A stretch of 64,000 nucleotides of DNA, from the NCBI GenBank assembly GCA_946902875.1, contig OX336345.1:8897395-8961394 (forward strand), given 5' to 3'. A model generated the notes under the pieces. It was not told the origin of the DNA, ran no database searches, and saw only the letters and a program-made list of their open reading frames with translations. Origin of the DNA: Nematopogon swammerdamellus (Eukaryota; Arthropoda; Insecta; Lepidoptera; Adelidae). This document shows, piece after piece, positions 54,481 to 64,000 of the stretch. The translations under genes were made by a program, and so were the position numbers. Every line of letters begins with the position of its first letter. Position 1 is the first letter of the stretch.

Positions 54481-54929
54481 ATGACTATTATTTTAGTAAG
54501 TTTCTGTTAGTTAAGGTAGAGTTGTTCTCTGTTTCTTCAAGGTGTAAATTTTACACTCTCCGATCATTATGCTTGTTAAAATACTTATTTTCGTATAGTT
54601 TTTGCGCCAAATGTCAAGAATTCGCCACATGAGAGTCGGGCGAGGTGTTTTATAAGTAAGCCGGTTCTGTAGAGCACTATAAAATTGTGCAAAGTAAATT
54701 GTGAAATATGTGGCAAATTGGCCACTTTCTGATTAAAGCGTTTTGTAGTAAACAGCCTGCTGTACCTTTCCTTTTCTTTATGTCATACACAAACAACAAT
54801 ATCGCTGACTAGGCAATCAATACAGACTAATTTGATCAGTAGTCAGTTATTCCGCTTCCAGCTTAGGGGCAGAAACACGCGTGCCAAATTTATTTCTATT
54901 ACCCCAGTTTCTTTAATACATTTTACCAT
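54481..54929. other. Nothing recognised
   Basis: No features seen. Confidence 0.45.
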
Positions 54930-55145
54930 TAGGATATTACTAGGTGATAGGGTTTAACCTGACCGGCACTGACTGAAAGGTCGATCGAACCGGCTATGTA
55001 AATAGTTCGTGTTTTCCGTCAATTTCAGTGTAGCCGGCACGACCAAAGCGAAGCACTGACATGGCACCTAGTTCACCAAGGTGTTATGGACTGGCATCAC
55101 GGATGTTGTGGGTGATGTAGCCAACCGTGTCAGTTTCCGTAAAAA
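54930..55145 (+). mobile_element. SINE body
   Basis: attactaggtgatagggttt, cactgactgaaaggtcgatc, agtgtagccggcacgaccaa and gtagccaaccgtgtcagttt, ending gtaaaaaaat. Confidence 0.75.
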
Positions 55146-55203
55146 AATATTATGTTATTGTACACAGCTTACAAATTTCAAAAGCTTTCGATTTTATAGT
55201 TAC

Positions 55204-55600
55204 ACTAGCTTTTGCCTGCGGCTTCGCTCGCGCGAAATTCGTATTTAAAAATAAGAAAGTCAGTAAGCCCGCTACCGTACCTTTATTTCGGCGCGCGAAC
55301 CATTTCGGTTTGTATTAGAGCCACATCTTAGCGTAACCGGAACTGAATTTTATTTAGCCTATCCTGTGTCCCGTATAGCTAAATGTGCTTGTACTAAGTT
55401 TAATATAATTCGTATGATCGGTGTTAGAGTTATGGAGGAACATACATGTACATACATACAGAAAAGATTTCTAAAAATCGTCAATTTAGTTTTAGTATCA
55501 TATATCAAGTCTACAAACGCAATATCTCTTAAAACAAAGTAACTTACTCCTTGACCATCCCTTATAGATTTATTATTAGTATTGATTGATTGATACATTC
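55204..55600 (+). repeat. 'tagcttttgcc' repeat, copy 1
   Basis: ctagcttttgcctgcggctt, gcgaaattcgtatttaaaaa, gagccacatctt, gagttatggaggaacatac and accatcccttatagatttat recur in order in the copy at 57178-57490. Confidence 0.8.
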
Positions 55601-56210
55601 CATGTTATAATATCAGACAGAAAAGGGAAGATATGATTATTGAAAATATTGAAACCTCTATGATCGGTATATAGAGCGTACATTAGAGCGAGCCGCCTAG
55701 TTGCGTTTTATTTCGTGGTATCACGGACCACTTTTAAACCAGTCAGTCATTGGGGAGTTTTAGCGAGCGCACACGAGCGACAAGCCACAGCGGCGACGAC
55801 GGACGGTTGGATCTAGAGTGGACAATATGACACTTATCATGTTGGCAGAGACATCAGGCAAAAGCAAAAAGGCATCTGTCAAGCCGGCACGGCATTCGCA
55901 GCCCCCGTTCTAAACCGGATGCTTTTGGGCGTCGTTGGCTCATCAATCCACGCTGACGGCGCCAAGTGTCTCGCGTATCCATAAAAAAACAAGACCTGTG
56001 ATAAATGTGGAAACGTTTAGTGATCAATAATTAAGAAAGTGGCAGATAAATTCAGGACAAACGTTGATGCATAAAAGGAAATGTTTTTCCGGAATTACAC
56101 ATTTCAGACTGCACAAACCCGTTTGGTATAGTGAAATCGACTTTTAACATTATGAATTAATCTTTACTTAATCTATATCTAATTAAATTTTTTTTCTAAA
56201 GACAAAAAAA
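55601..56210. other. Nothing recognised
   Basis: No gene or repeat family recognised. Confidence 0.4.
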
Positions 56211-56457
56211 AAACCGTCAAGTGCGAGTCGAACTCGCGTGGAGAGGGTTTCGTACCAATCCGTTTTCCGTGAGAACTTGGAGACTTAGGATTTTCGTTTA
56301 GCTATTTCTATAATCTATAATCTTATATCCTATATTCTCAATTTTCGAGATAAGCGGTGGAATGCTCGATATTTATATATTTTCTGTAATATCTTTTAAT
56401 GTATGCATTTAAAAATTTTAAAAACAATTTTTCCGTACATCAACGGAACCCTAAAAA
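56211..56457 (-). repeat. 'agggttccgta' type B element, partial
   Basis: Reversed: ccgtcaagtgcgagtcgaac, ttccgtgagaacttg, aggattttcgtttag and cattccaccg-like words, ending cggaaccctaaaaacc. Confidence 0.75.
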
Positions 56458-57010
56458 CCACAAAAACATATCGTAAAAGCACAGGTACATGTTATACAGT
56501 TTCTGCTAATTTAATTCTACATAATTATGTTGGGGCCTTAATCGGTGAAAACAGGCGGCGTTAATGCAACGGTAGGTCAACGCTCGTGTGCGCAGGCCCT
56601 GAGATGACTTATCGATCTTGATCGAGATTCGCAGTCTGTGTTGGTACCTGCCTCGTTGGGTACATTTAATGTTACATGCAATGCATGATCAACAACATCC
56701 GGATTTGAGCGACGCGGCGACGACGTCATCCAATATCGACAGATCTGAAACGGTCGTCGGTCGGTATACTGATGCAACCGTTTGAGATACGATTAGACCG
56801 TTCCGTTTGTGGATTTTCAAATAGTGAACTTGACAATTATTTTGAATATAGATAAGTGTACCTATATCAAAAGGTATCACTTTATTATTTTATATACAGG
56901 ACTGAAATGAGAGTGGCAGGCTGGGGTGTCAGAACCGTGGCCACGCAGATTAATCGAGGCAGAGGACATTGGGAGACAGATATGATGTTACATACCTACT
57001 CACCATTATG
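56458..57010. other. Nothing recognised
   Basis: Short frames on the minus strand at 56577-56880 show no motif. Confidence 0.4.
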
Positions 57011-57011
57011 T

Positions 57012-57125
57012 ATTTTTTTTTTTTATTGAAACTGACACGGTTGGCTACATCACCTACAACATCCGTGATGTCAGCCCATAACTCCGGGTGAACTTGGTGC
57101 CACGTCAGCGCTTCCCTTCGGTCGT
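57012..57125 (-). mobile_element. SINE, tail half only
   Basis: Poly(T), gaaactgacacggttggct, catccgtgatgtcagccc and cttggtgccacgtcagcgct; cut off at a (gtat)n microsatellite at 57124. Confidence 0.8.
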
Positions 57126-57177
57126 ATGTATGTATGTATGTGTATACACCTGTGAACGATTTATTTTATTACTAACT

Positions 57178-57490
57178 AGGTAGCTATTGCAATTGCCCGC
57201 GGTTTCGCTGGCGTGAAATTCGTATTTAAAAAGAAGAATTTCGGCGCGCGGAACAATTCGATTTGTATGAGAGCCACATCTTCCTATCCTTTGTTACGTA
57301 TAGTTAAATGTGAAGTTTCGTCGAATTCGCATGATCGGTATAAGAGTTATGGAGGAACATATAAACATACAGAAAATATTTCTAAAAATCGTCAATTTCA
57401 ACATAGAGTCTACAAACGCAGTATCTCATAAAACCAGTAACTTACTCCATGACCATCCCTTACATATTTATTATTAGTATTGATGAATTG
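57178..57490 (+). repeat. 'tagcttttgcc' repeat, copy 2
   Basis: Same block order as the copy at 55204 but shorter (gaaattcgtatttaaaaaga, gagccacatcttcctatcc, gagttatggaggaacatata, accatcccttacatatttat). The two are in the same orientation, 2 kb apart. Confidence 0.8.
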
Positions 57491-57680
57491 TATTTCATTC
57501 TTCGCTTAGAGGATCGAGAATGCTCTAGGATTCCACCTAACCACAAAGAAAAAAACATTACTTTATTGTGAACATTTAAACTTAGCGATATACCTACACT
57601 AAGCAACATTTGTCACAAACTGAGATATCTACCTAGACTCTTCCATTCACTTATATAATTATTCACATAAACAACTTCGA

Positions 57681-57994
57681 TTTTTAGGGTTCCTTAACCG
57701 TACGGGACCCTATTACTAAGCCTACGCAGTCTGCCCGTCCGCCTGTCTATCCGTCGGTATATCCTATCTTTAAAGTCACGTATCTTTGAATTGAATACTA
57801 GCAAATATAAAAAAAAACAAGAAACGATTTTTTTCAACGTTTTCTTGCCTTGGCTCTATCGTAAACACGGCAATAAATACAACCGTCAAACTTGGTGTGA
57901 TTATAGTGCAAACTCTAAAGTAAAACAACCGGCCAATTACGTGGTGGTACGGAACCCTCGGCGCACGAGTTCGATTCGTACTTGACCGGTTTTT
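57681..57994 (+). repeat. 'agggttccgta' family element, variant
   Basis: tttttagggttccttaaccg, cctattactaagcctacgca and, at the end, ggtggtacggaaccctcggc and cgtacttgaccggttttt. Its start is type A and its end (aattacgtggtggtacgg) is like the long variant at 51424, so it looks recombinant. Confidence 0.75.
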
Positions 57995-59570
57995 CACAGA
58001 TCCAGTCACGTTCACCTCATCGCTGTCCTTGACTTTAAATGACGAATGTTCCAGATGAAATATACGAAATGTTTTTTCCCTCTTTCACCCTACATTGGGC
58101 AAGTACCGACCGCAGTATCGGCAAGGCGCGGATGATGTACGTGTAAAACATGTAAATACAGAACCTTTTATGCGATTTGTTTTTCTTATTCACGCGCACG
58201 GGGAAAACAATATCACTGATGGGGGAGCTTTATTGAATTGAAAAAAAAAATAGGTTCGAACAATAGATTATTGCGTAAATATGAAAAAAAAACAAAATTT
58301 ATATATTGCTCGTACCTACGAATGAAAAATACTGCAAGGTACATTAATACAATTTATTTATACATTTTAGGCTTGTCCCTATGCGCGTATGTTGTTGCAC
58401 TATGCGCGTAGGTCAGTTAACTTTTTACTTTATTAGTGTTGTGAGTGAGCGATAAAACTTATTAAATAGTTTTGTTTCAATAAAACGTCACATAATTTGC
58501 AACCATTTAAAATTTTTAAAGGCGACCGTGATGGTATTTCTCATTAAAATAACTCCCCCAAAGAACTGACGTAGCTAATTAAAAGAGAATAATAGCTTCA
58601 GTTCGTGCTCCAGCTAATCCCGCTGGGGATAGTAAAATGCTAAGATCCGCATGCAGAGCCCGCGATAAGTCCCCAATCAGGCGGACCTGAAATTTATGAC
58701 TTTAAACCCGTTCACATTTTTCAATTGGCTGTGATGGTTGCTTGAACCTTTAGATTTTATGAAAACAAATCGAAAATCTTAACTTATTTTATTCATTTTA
58801 TTACTTATTTTTAAAAATGTTTCTTATTTATTATTTGTTTACTTCTAATTAAAAAGAAAATGTTTAACAATAATGAAACAGAAATGTAGAAAGCATTAGT
58901 AAATACGAAATGCTGTATCAAAGACAGGATTGTTCTTTCACTGTGTGGTTCCGCGCTAACTTAGTGGCACTTACCAGAGTTCACTAGCATAGTAGCGTAT
59001 AATTCATTCACGGAGAAGTGCCCTTGCTTACATTTGATGGCTTCTTTACGGACTACTTTGTATGTGAACGTTTGAGAATTGAGTTAGGTGCTTGGCGACC
59101 TAAATCTAGACAATCATAGAATATTGTACTGTTGATTTAATTGTTTTACTAGCAACGCCTGCAATTTCGCTCGCAAAATGGTCAAGTTTGGGCCAAGGTT
59201 TCTGAACTATGATTAACGGTTAGATATACCTAGAATCGGTCCATTGAAAAAGCTCATCATCGACATTTTATGTCAAATAATGGAGTTAATGATGCCATTT
59301 TTCTTAAAAACTCCTTATCTAGTTACGATGTGTTTTAATTCCAAAGCAAAACTGACGTTTTGAATCCGCTACATAGTTTCAAAAATTTACTTAAAATTAA
59401 TTTCAAACGAAAAGGGCATGATTGCATGCAATGGTGTCATTTTTCTTTGGAACAAAAAATTTATCCATACACGGGATGTGTATGGATCATGGTATTTTGG
59501 ACTAGACTTCAGTTTAAATAATCTTTATTGATCTCAAAGAACGTTACAAACATTCGCTGATAGTGCTACA
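57995..59570. other. AT-rich, nothing recognised
   Basis: No coding sequence or defined repeat; an actagcaacgcctgcaattt word at 59150 faintly resembles the 'tagcttttgcc' repeat start. Confidence 0.45.
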
Positions 59571-59576
59571 TTTATA

Positions 59577-60035
59577 CAGGGTGTATCAGGATAGGTTTGA
59601 GAAACTTCAGGAATAGAAAGTACTCGTTATTAGAAGAAAAAAATCCTCAAATCGAAATTCCGTTGTTTTTTTGGCCATACAAAAGTTGGAAATTGTAATA
59701 AAAACTCGATGGACAGTGAGACTGGAGAGTGCTGTGAACTAATTCAGTCCTCTTTTTCTTATGAGGTCATTGAACTTTCAGTGTTTGGAATTTACCTACA
59801 CTCAGTTCAATTGTACTAGTTATGTATGCAACCTACCCATTTTTATTTATGAGTTAGAATTTATTTTTTATTTAATAAAGGCGGACGTTAACCATCCACC
59901 AAATATTGAAGCATAGATTTTCACCAAAAAGTACTGTAAAATGATCGAATCTGGGAAAAAGTTTCAGACCTTTTCGTCTTCAAATATGGGCCCCTTTCGA
60001 ACCCTGAAGTTTCGAAAACCTATCCTGATACACCC
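59577..60035. mobile_element. MITE with ~34-bp terminal inverted repeats
   Basis: Left end cagggtgtatcaggataggt... (59577-59611) and right end ...acctatcctgatacaccc (60002-60035) are near reverse complements. About 460 bp with no transposase. The cagggtg start suggests a mariner-like origin, but the target duplication is not clear. Confidence 0.75.
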
Positions 60036-60142
60036 ATGGTAGATTACGTTCGCTTCTTGTAAAGTAAGTGTGAACCTCATCATTTTCTAGACTTCTTTTT
60101 ATATTAGAAGACTTCACAGTATCATTATTTAAAAAATATATT

Positions 60143-60427
60143 GTGTTTAATATCAAATTATCTGTCATGCTGGTGCTGTTGTTTGAAGTTAGATGCAAAA
60201 ATAAAGCAGAAAAGCTAAAAAAAACTCGGAAAAATTATATCTACATAGATGGTACAATCTTCAACACTTTTGCACTGGGCCGCCATCTGCATAGTTCTAC
60301 TACCTTTTCCAGAACCAAAGCATACCAACAAGAATTTGTACCTATTAAATCAGTAAAGAGAGACGACTTGCTTAAAATTCTTCAGTACATGAACGAACTA
60401 AACATCAACGTTTATACGAAGAAATAA
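60143..60427 (+). CDS. Unassigned 94-codon frame
   Basis: An open frame that starts hydrophobic and is then lysine-rich (KKTRKNYIYIDG, FVPIKSVKRDDLLKILQYM). It is followed by a possible polyadenylation signal aataaa at 60516. I do not recognise it. It may be a chance frame, a remnant of a transposon protein, or the last exon of a small gene. Confidence 0.2.
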   Translation: MFNIKLSVMLVLLFEVRCKNKAEKLKKTRKNYIYIDGTIFNTFALGRHLHSSTTFSRTKAYQQEFVPIKSVKRDDLLKILQYMNELNINVYTKK

Positions 60428-60539
60428 TCAACCTGCCCACACCTGCCAAGGTGATGAATATGATTGATTTACTTCAAGACTTTCATGATTCTAGTTTTTA
60501 AGTACATTTTAATTTAATAAATGCACAATTAAAATTAAT

Positions 60540-62258
60540 ATTTTTTTTTATTTTTGGCCAAAAAGGTCTTCATTTAACATTAAAAAAAATATAAAATGTA
60601 AGAATTGGTTTTTATCAACAACAATATTAATTAATGATGTATGCATTTGGTATGGCTATAAGAAAAATGTATATAGTTTTATCTTTCCATATTTTTTTTT
60701 ACAGCACAAGATTTTTGTTTAGTTTTTTCGAAAGTTTTCGATGTTCTTATAGAACCGAATAAATGATACATTTTCTGAAGTAAATAAAAAAATGATAATA
60801 AAAAATGCGTACAATTTAAGAAACTCATAAATCTAACACTATTTTACTCTAATTAATATTTTTTGATTATGCTATACCTAGTTAGGGGACAAAATAAATG
60901 CTTCACACTTCCTTTTTAACGAAGACAAATTGCATACACTTTTAAATAAGCTACTTAGCTTTATGTTAATAGGACAGAAAATATTTACATACATTAATCA
61001 TTCGAGAGGCAGAGCAAACCCCTCCACTATCCTACTCGACGACGTAATTTATCGCCAAAATTCGTATTTTCCAATGATTTTATTTTCATTACATTTCCGG
61101 AGCTGAGTTTTTAGCTGAAACCGGAAAGTTGTCGCCTAATACGAGTTCGCGAACTTACTCCAGAGAACGGAGCGACTTCCGCCTGATATCGGGGATTCGA
61201 ACTTCGGCTTTGGGTGAATCGGATCCAGATTAGGGGAGCGGCCTCGAAAATCATAAAAAAACCGGATTTGCTTAGAATGCCTATTCGAATTCAAGTTTAG
61301 GATCTATGGAATTGGACGTGGAGAAAATAATAATCTAAGCATTTAATGTCAGGCTGTGACGCAGACAGACAGACAGACAGATATATACGTAGATTGCAAA
61401 GTGACTAATAAAGTTCCAGGTTTTACGAGCATCTGCGGGAGCTCTAAGATAAGATACTTTATTATGATTTTGCGATTCACCGTAGCTATTGTGTGTTCTT
61501 CTTATCTCGTCTACTCTAAATTCAGATGTAAGATTAGTCTATCCTCTCTTTGTTATTATTGAGAGCGCTGTCTAGAGACCTCAAATTTTAAATGGTGGTA
61601 GCTGATGTCCTACACCTTGGCAAAACCCGCCGGGCAATAAGATGATTGTGACCTAAGTTCAACGTTCTCCAAACATTGTGCTCCATTTGCACAGAGATCC
61701 CTTTCGTTTCTAATTAAACTGGATCTCGTCTTTACCGATGCAGCTGTTCAGGGGATCTTAAGCTTCAATGTGTCTGTCTAGTCTAGAACACTGACATTAC
61801 CTACTGGATATTATCTATCTATCTAGATACAATACAGTAAAAGTTCTTTCTCTGCTTGGTTTGATGTTATTTTCTCAGATCCATCCAATTGTCCCACTGC
61901 TAGGCACGAGTTTCTCTCATTTTCATACTTCAAGTATATTTAGTCATATTTCTACACATTTTTATGACAGAAATTTTGGCCTACAAGACTGGCATAGCAA
62001 TACCAGTATTGCTCAAAGCTTAATCGAAAACTGCTCAAGAGAAAACAGTAAATCCCAGGTCTACGAAACAGATCAACTTAATTGGCGAGGAGACTGCAGG
62101 CCTTGTTACGGGCGCAGAAGCCTTCACCGAGTCGATTTATGTTCGAAATCGATCAATTTAAGCGAGCAAAATAACCTTTTATAAGCGCACTGAGGCAATA
62201 TACTACACGATATCCCGTATTGGCTACGTAAAGACATAGTATATAAAAGGTTTACTGC
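60540..62258. other. Nothing recognised
   Basis: AT-rich with short frames only. (acag)n at 61363-61380. Confidence 0.4.
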
Positions 62259-62298
62259 CTTATTTCCTACCTATATATGTATATAGGTAGGAAATAAG
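62259..62298. repeat. Perfect 19-bp-arm hairpin
   Basis: cttatttcctacctatata at 62259-62277 and its exact complement at 62280-62298, 2-nt spacer. Confidence 0.93.
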
Positions 62299-64000
62299 TC
62301 TTACTAAAGAACATGAAAGAAGTTGTGAAGTATGGAGGTAAAATAGAATCCACTTTTCAATTATCAGACGTGTAAAAGTTTTGAAACAATAACAGGCTGT
62401 TTGGATGTGTACTTACGATCGATATTCACAAGATGTTGATTATGATGATGCACATGCAAAAAACTGAAGTGATGAACGACAAAAAGTATAAACATGACAA
62501 ATGAAACATATCCACTGTAAATGGCGAAGCGATAAGAAAACGTACATTTGTATGTACAGCTAACGTAATTGGAGGTAAGTACGATGAAGACTAAAGAAAA
62601 GTCAAATAAATGTGGATGTATAAAAGAGAATTGATGATATAGAAAACTTTTTCAGCATGAAATAAAAAAACTTGAGGAGATAATTCATATGTGTTTATCG
62701 GTTCTACTTGGTGGAAGTTCCTACAAAGAGTCATTCTTCGAAGGACCTCCATTAAAATATTGAACAATTATTGATGTTTCCAGGCCTTCTAATTCCTAGT
62801 TTCTCAGGGTTCACTACTAAGCCAGACTGACGGAAATTTCAAGTAGGTAGGAGTGTATACATAATACAAATATATGTCCGTCTGCTGTGTTTTAAAGAAC
62901 CTTAGCTCTTAAACGATTTGATATATTAAAACCAAGAATATTTCGAGGAGATACAAAATTGAGTGCATTTTTTTCAGTAACCTAGAGTCAGAAGTAAACG
63001 AAGTCGGAGAAATTGCGTGCGAAGCCGTGGGTATACCTACATAATATTTCGGGATGGTTATAGGTTATATATAACATCACACTGCTGTAAGTATAGGCTC
63101 AGCAGTAGAGTCGGAAGTGATCGAAGTAGGAGAGAGGGCGAGCGTGGCCTCGGTCACCGCTGCTATGTAGTTGGGAATACGATAAAAACAGAAAAGGCAA
63201 ATGGATAAGGTAATAAGATATTTCGACAAACTTACATACACATGCGAAGTCGAAAGTCGGTGCCCCCGCTGCCGTAGACTTAGTTTGAGAAGATAAGCAA
63301 AGAGCAGAAAACCTTTTTCTGCTTGTTGAAGATCAGGGGCGTACCGATTACGATGCCGGCGACCCCGGAAAAATTAATTAATTAATCACAATAAGTTATA
63401 ACAATAATAAGGGGAAAGCGGTAATACCATATTTTTGTTTAGTTTGATCGGTATCGTACCAACTTAGCGTGAATTATATTTTGTAATATTATTTATTATA
63501 TTATTACATTACAATATGACATTAGGTTTGTTTAGGCCTTTATCGCTATAAAATTCAATATAACAATTTTGGATTTCACCATGACAATGTCAACAGTTGG
63601 TTAGTATGTTTACTTGAATTTATTTACTTTTCGTATTTTTTTTAAAACATACATAACTTCACGCCCGTTTCCCAGTAGGGTAGGCAGAGATATCGGTCAT
63701 AATGTTGCTCAAACATGCTCGTCGATTGAAAAATTTGTTAATCGAATTAATTATTTAATTTATCGAAAAATTGCTAAAATATGTAGGTAATCAATTTTGA
63801 AGCATGATGTTGCTGAGGTAAATTCAAAAAAGTTTTACGACCGTGTAGCGTTGTTATTTTACGATATGATCGTTGATAATGTTATTATTTTAATATATAA
63901 TTATAATAAAGACATAATCGGTCTTAATCGGTCTTTAATTTCCTTTGGAGCTCCGAGCGCATTTTGATGGGGCGAACTGCACCGATATTGTAAATATTGT
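62299..64000. other. Nothing recognised
   Basis: AT-rich sequence to the right edge; short frames without motifs. Confidence 0.4.

Overview
This looks like a 64-kb piece of an insect nuclear genome, most likely a moth or butterfly. Coding sequence is sparse, introns are long, and the DNA is crowded with short repeat families. One family begins 'agggttccgta' and ends 'cgcacttggccggtttt', an arrangement I associate with lepidopteran genomes. The assignment to Lepidoptera is an inference from repeat style and gene type. No CRISPR array, bacterial operon or rRNA gene was seen.

The host gene is on the minus strand. Four coding exons with canonical splice signals and matching phases lie at 38716-38995, 14022-14195, 5353-5512 and 94-401. 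They join into about 307 residues of an SLC16-type monocarboxylate transporter (major facilitator superfamily). The start codon, the EGGWGW signature, roughly the first seven membrane segments and the central loop are in the window. The rest of the C-terminal half lies beyond the left edge. The introns are about 24.5, 8.5 and 5 kb and are filled with repeats.

About 1.1 kb upstream of the transporter start codon, in opposite orientation, is an intact BEL/Pao LTR retrotransposon (40106-46891). It has two 455-bp LTRs with no difference that I could see, a 5-bp target duplication (ggttg), a primer-binding site matching tRNA-Tyr and a single uninterrupted 1830-codon gag-pol frame. It is the only clearly complete autonomous element here and appears very young.

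From 1.4 to 4.0 kb, inside the last visible intron, are two adjoining tandem arrays. The larger is a ~109-bp satellite with a ~326-bp three-monomer period and a sharp strand reversal near 3.45 kb. Elsewhere there are about 15 copies of a tRNA-headed SINE family, about a dozen copies of the 'agggttccgta' families, several copies of a ~230-bp 'gtatgggtg' repeat, 5'-truncated LINE pieces, and an unusual number of perfect or near-perfect hairpins (foldback elements). One foldback lies just 48 nt past a splice donor of the transporter gene.

Small protein-coding remnants include a THAP zinc-finger first exon at 861-940 on the plus strand and an unassigned exon-like segment at 21120-21247. From about 46.9 to 64 kb I found no convincing host gene, only repeats and AT-rich sequence. 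I did not find a clearly new biological system. The features most worth a second look are the satellite turn-around, the hairpin collection, the SINE copies with exchanged tRNA-like heads, and the fresh BEL insertion near the transporter 5' end.
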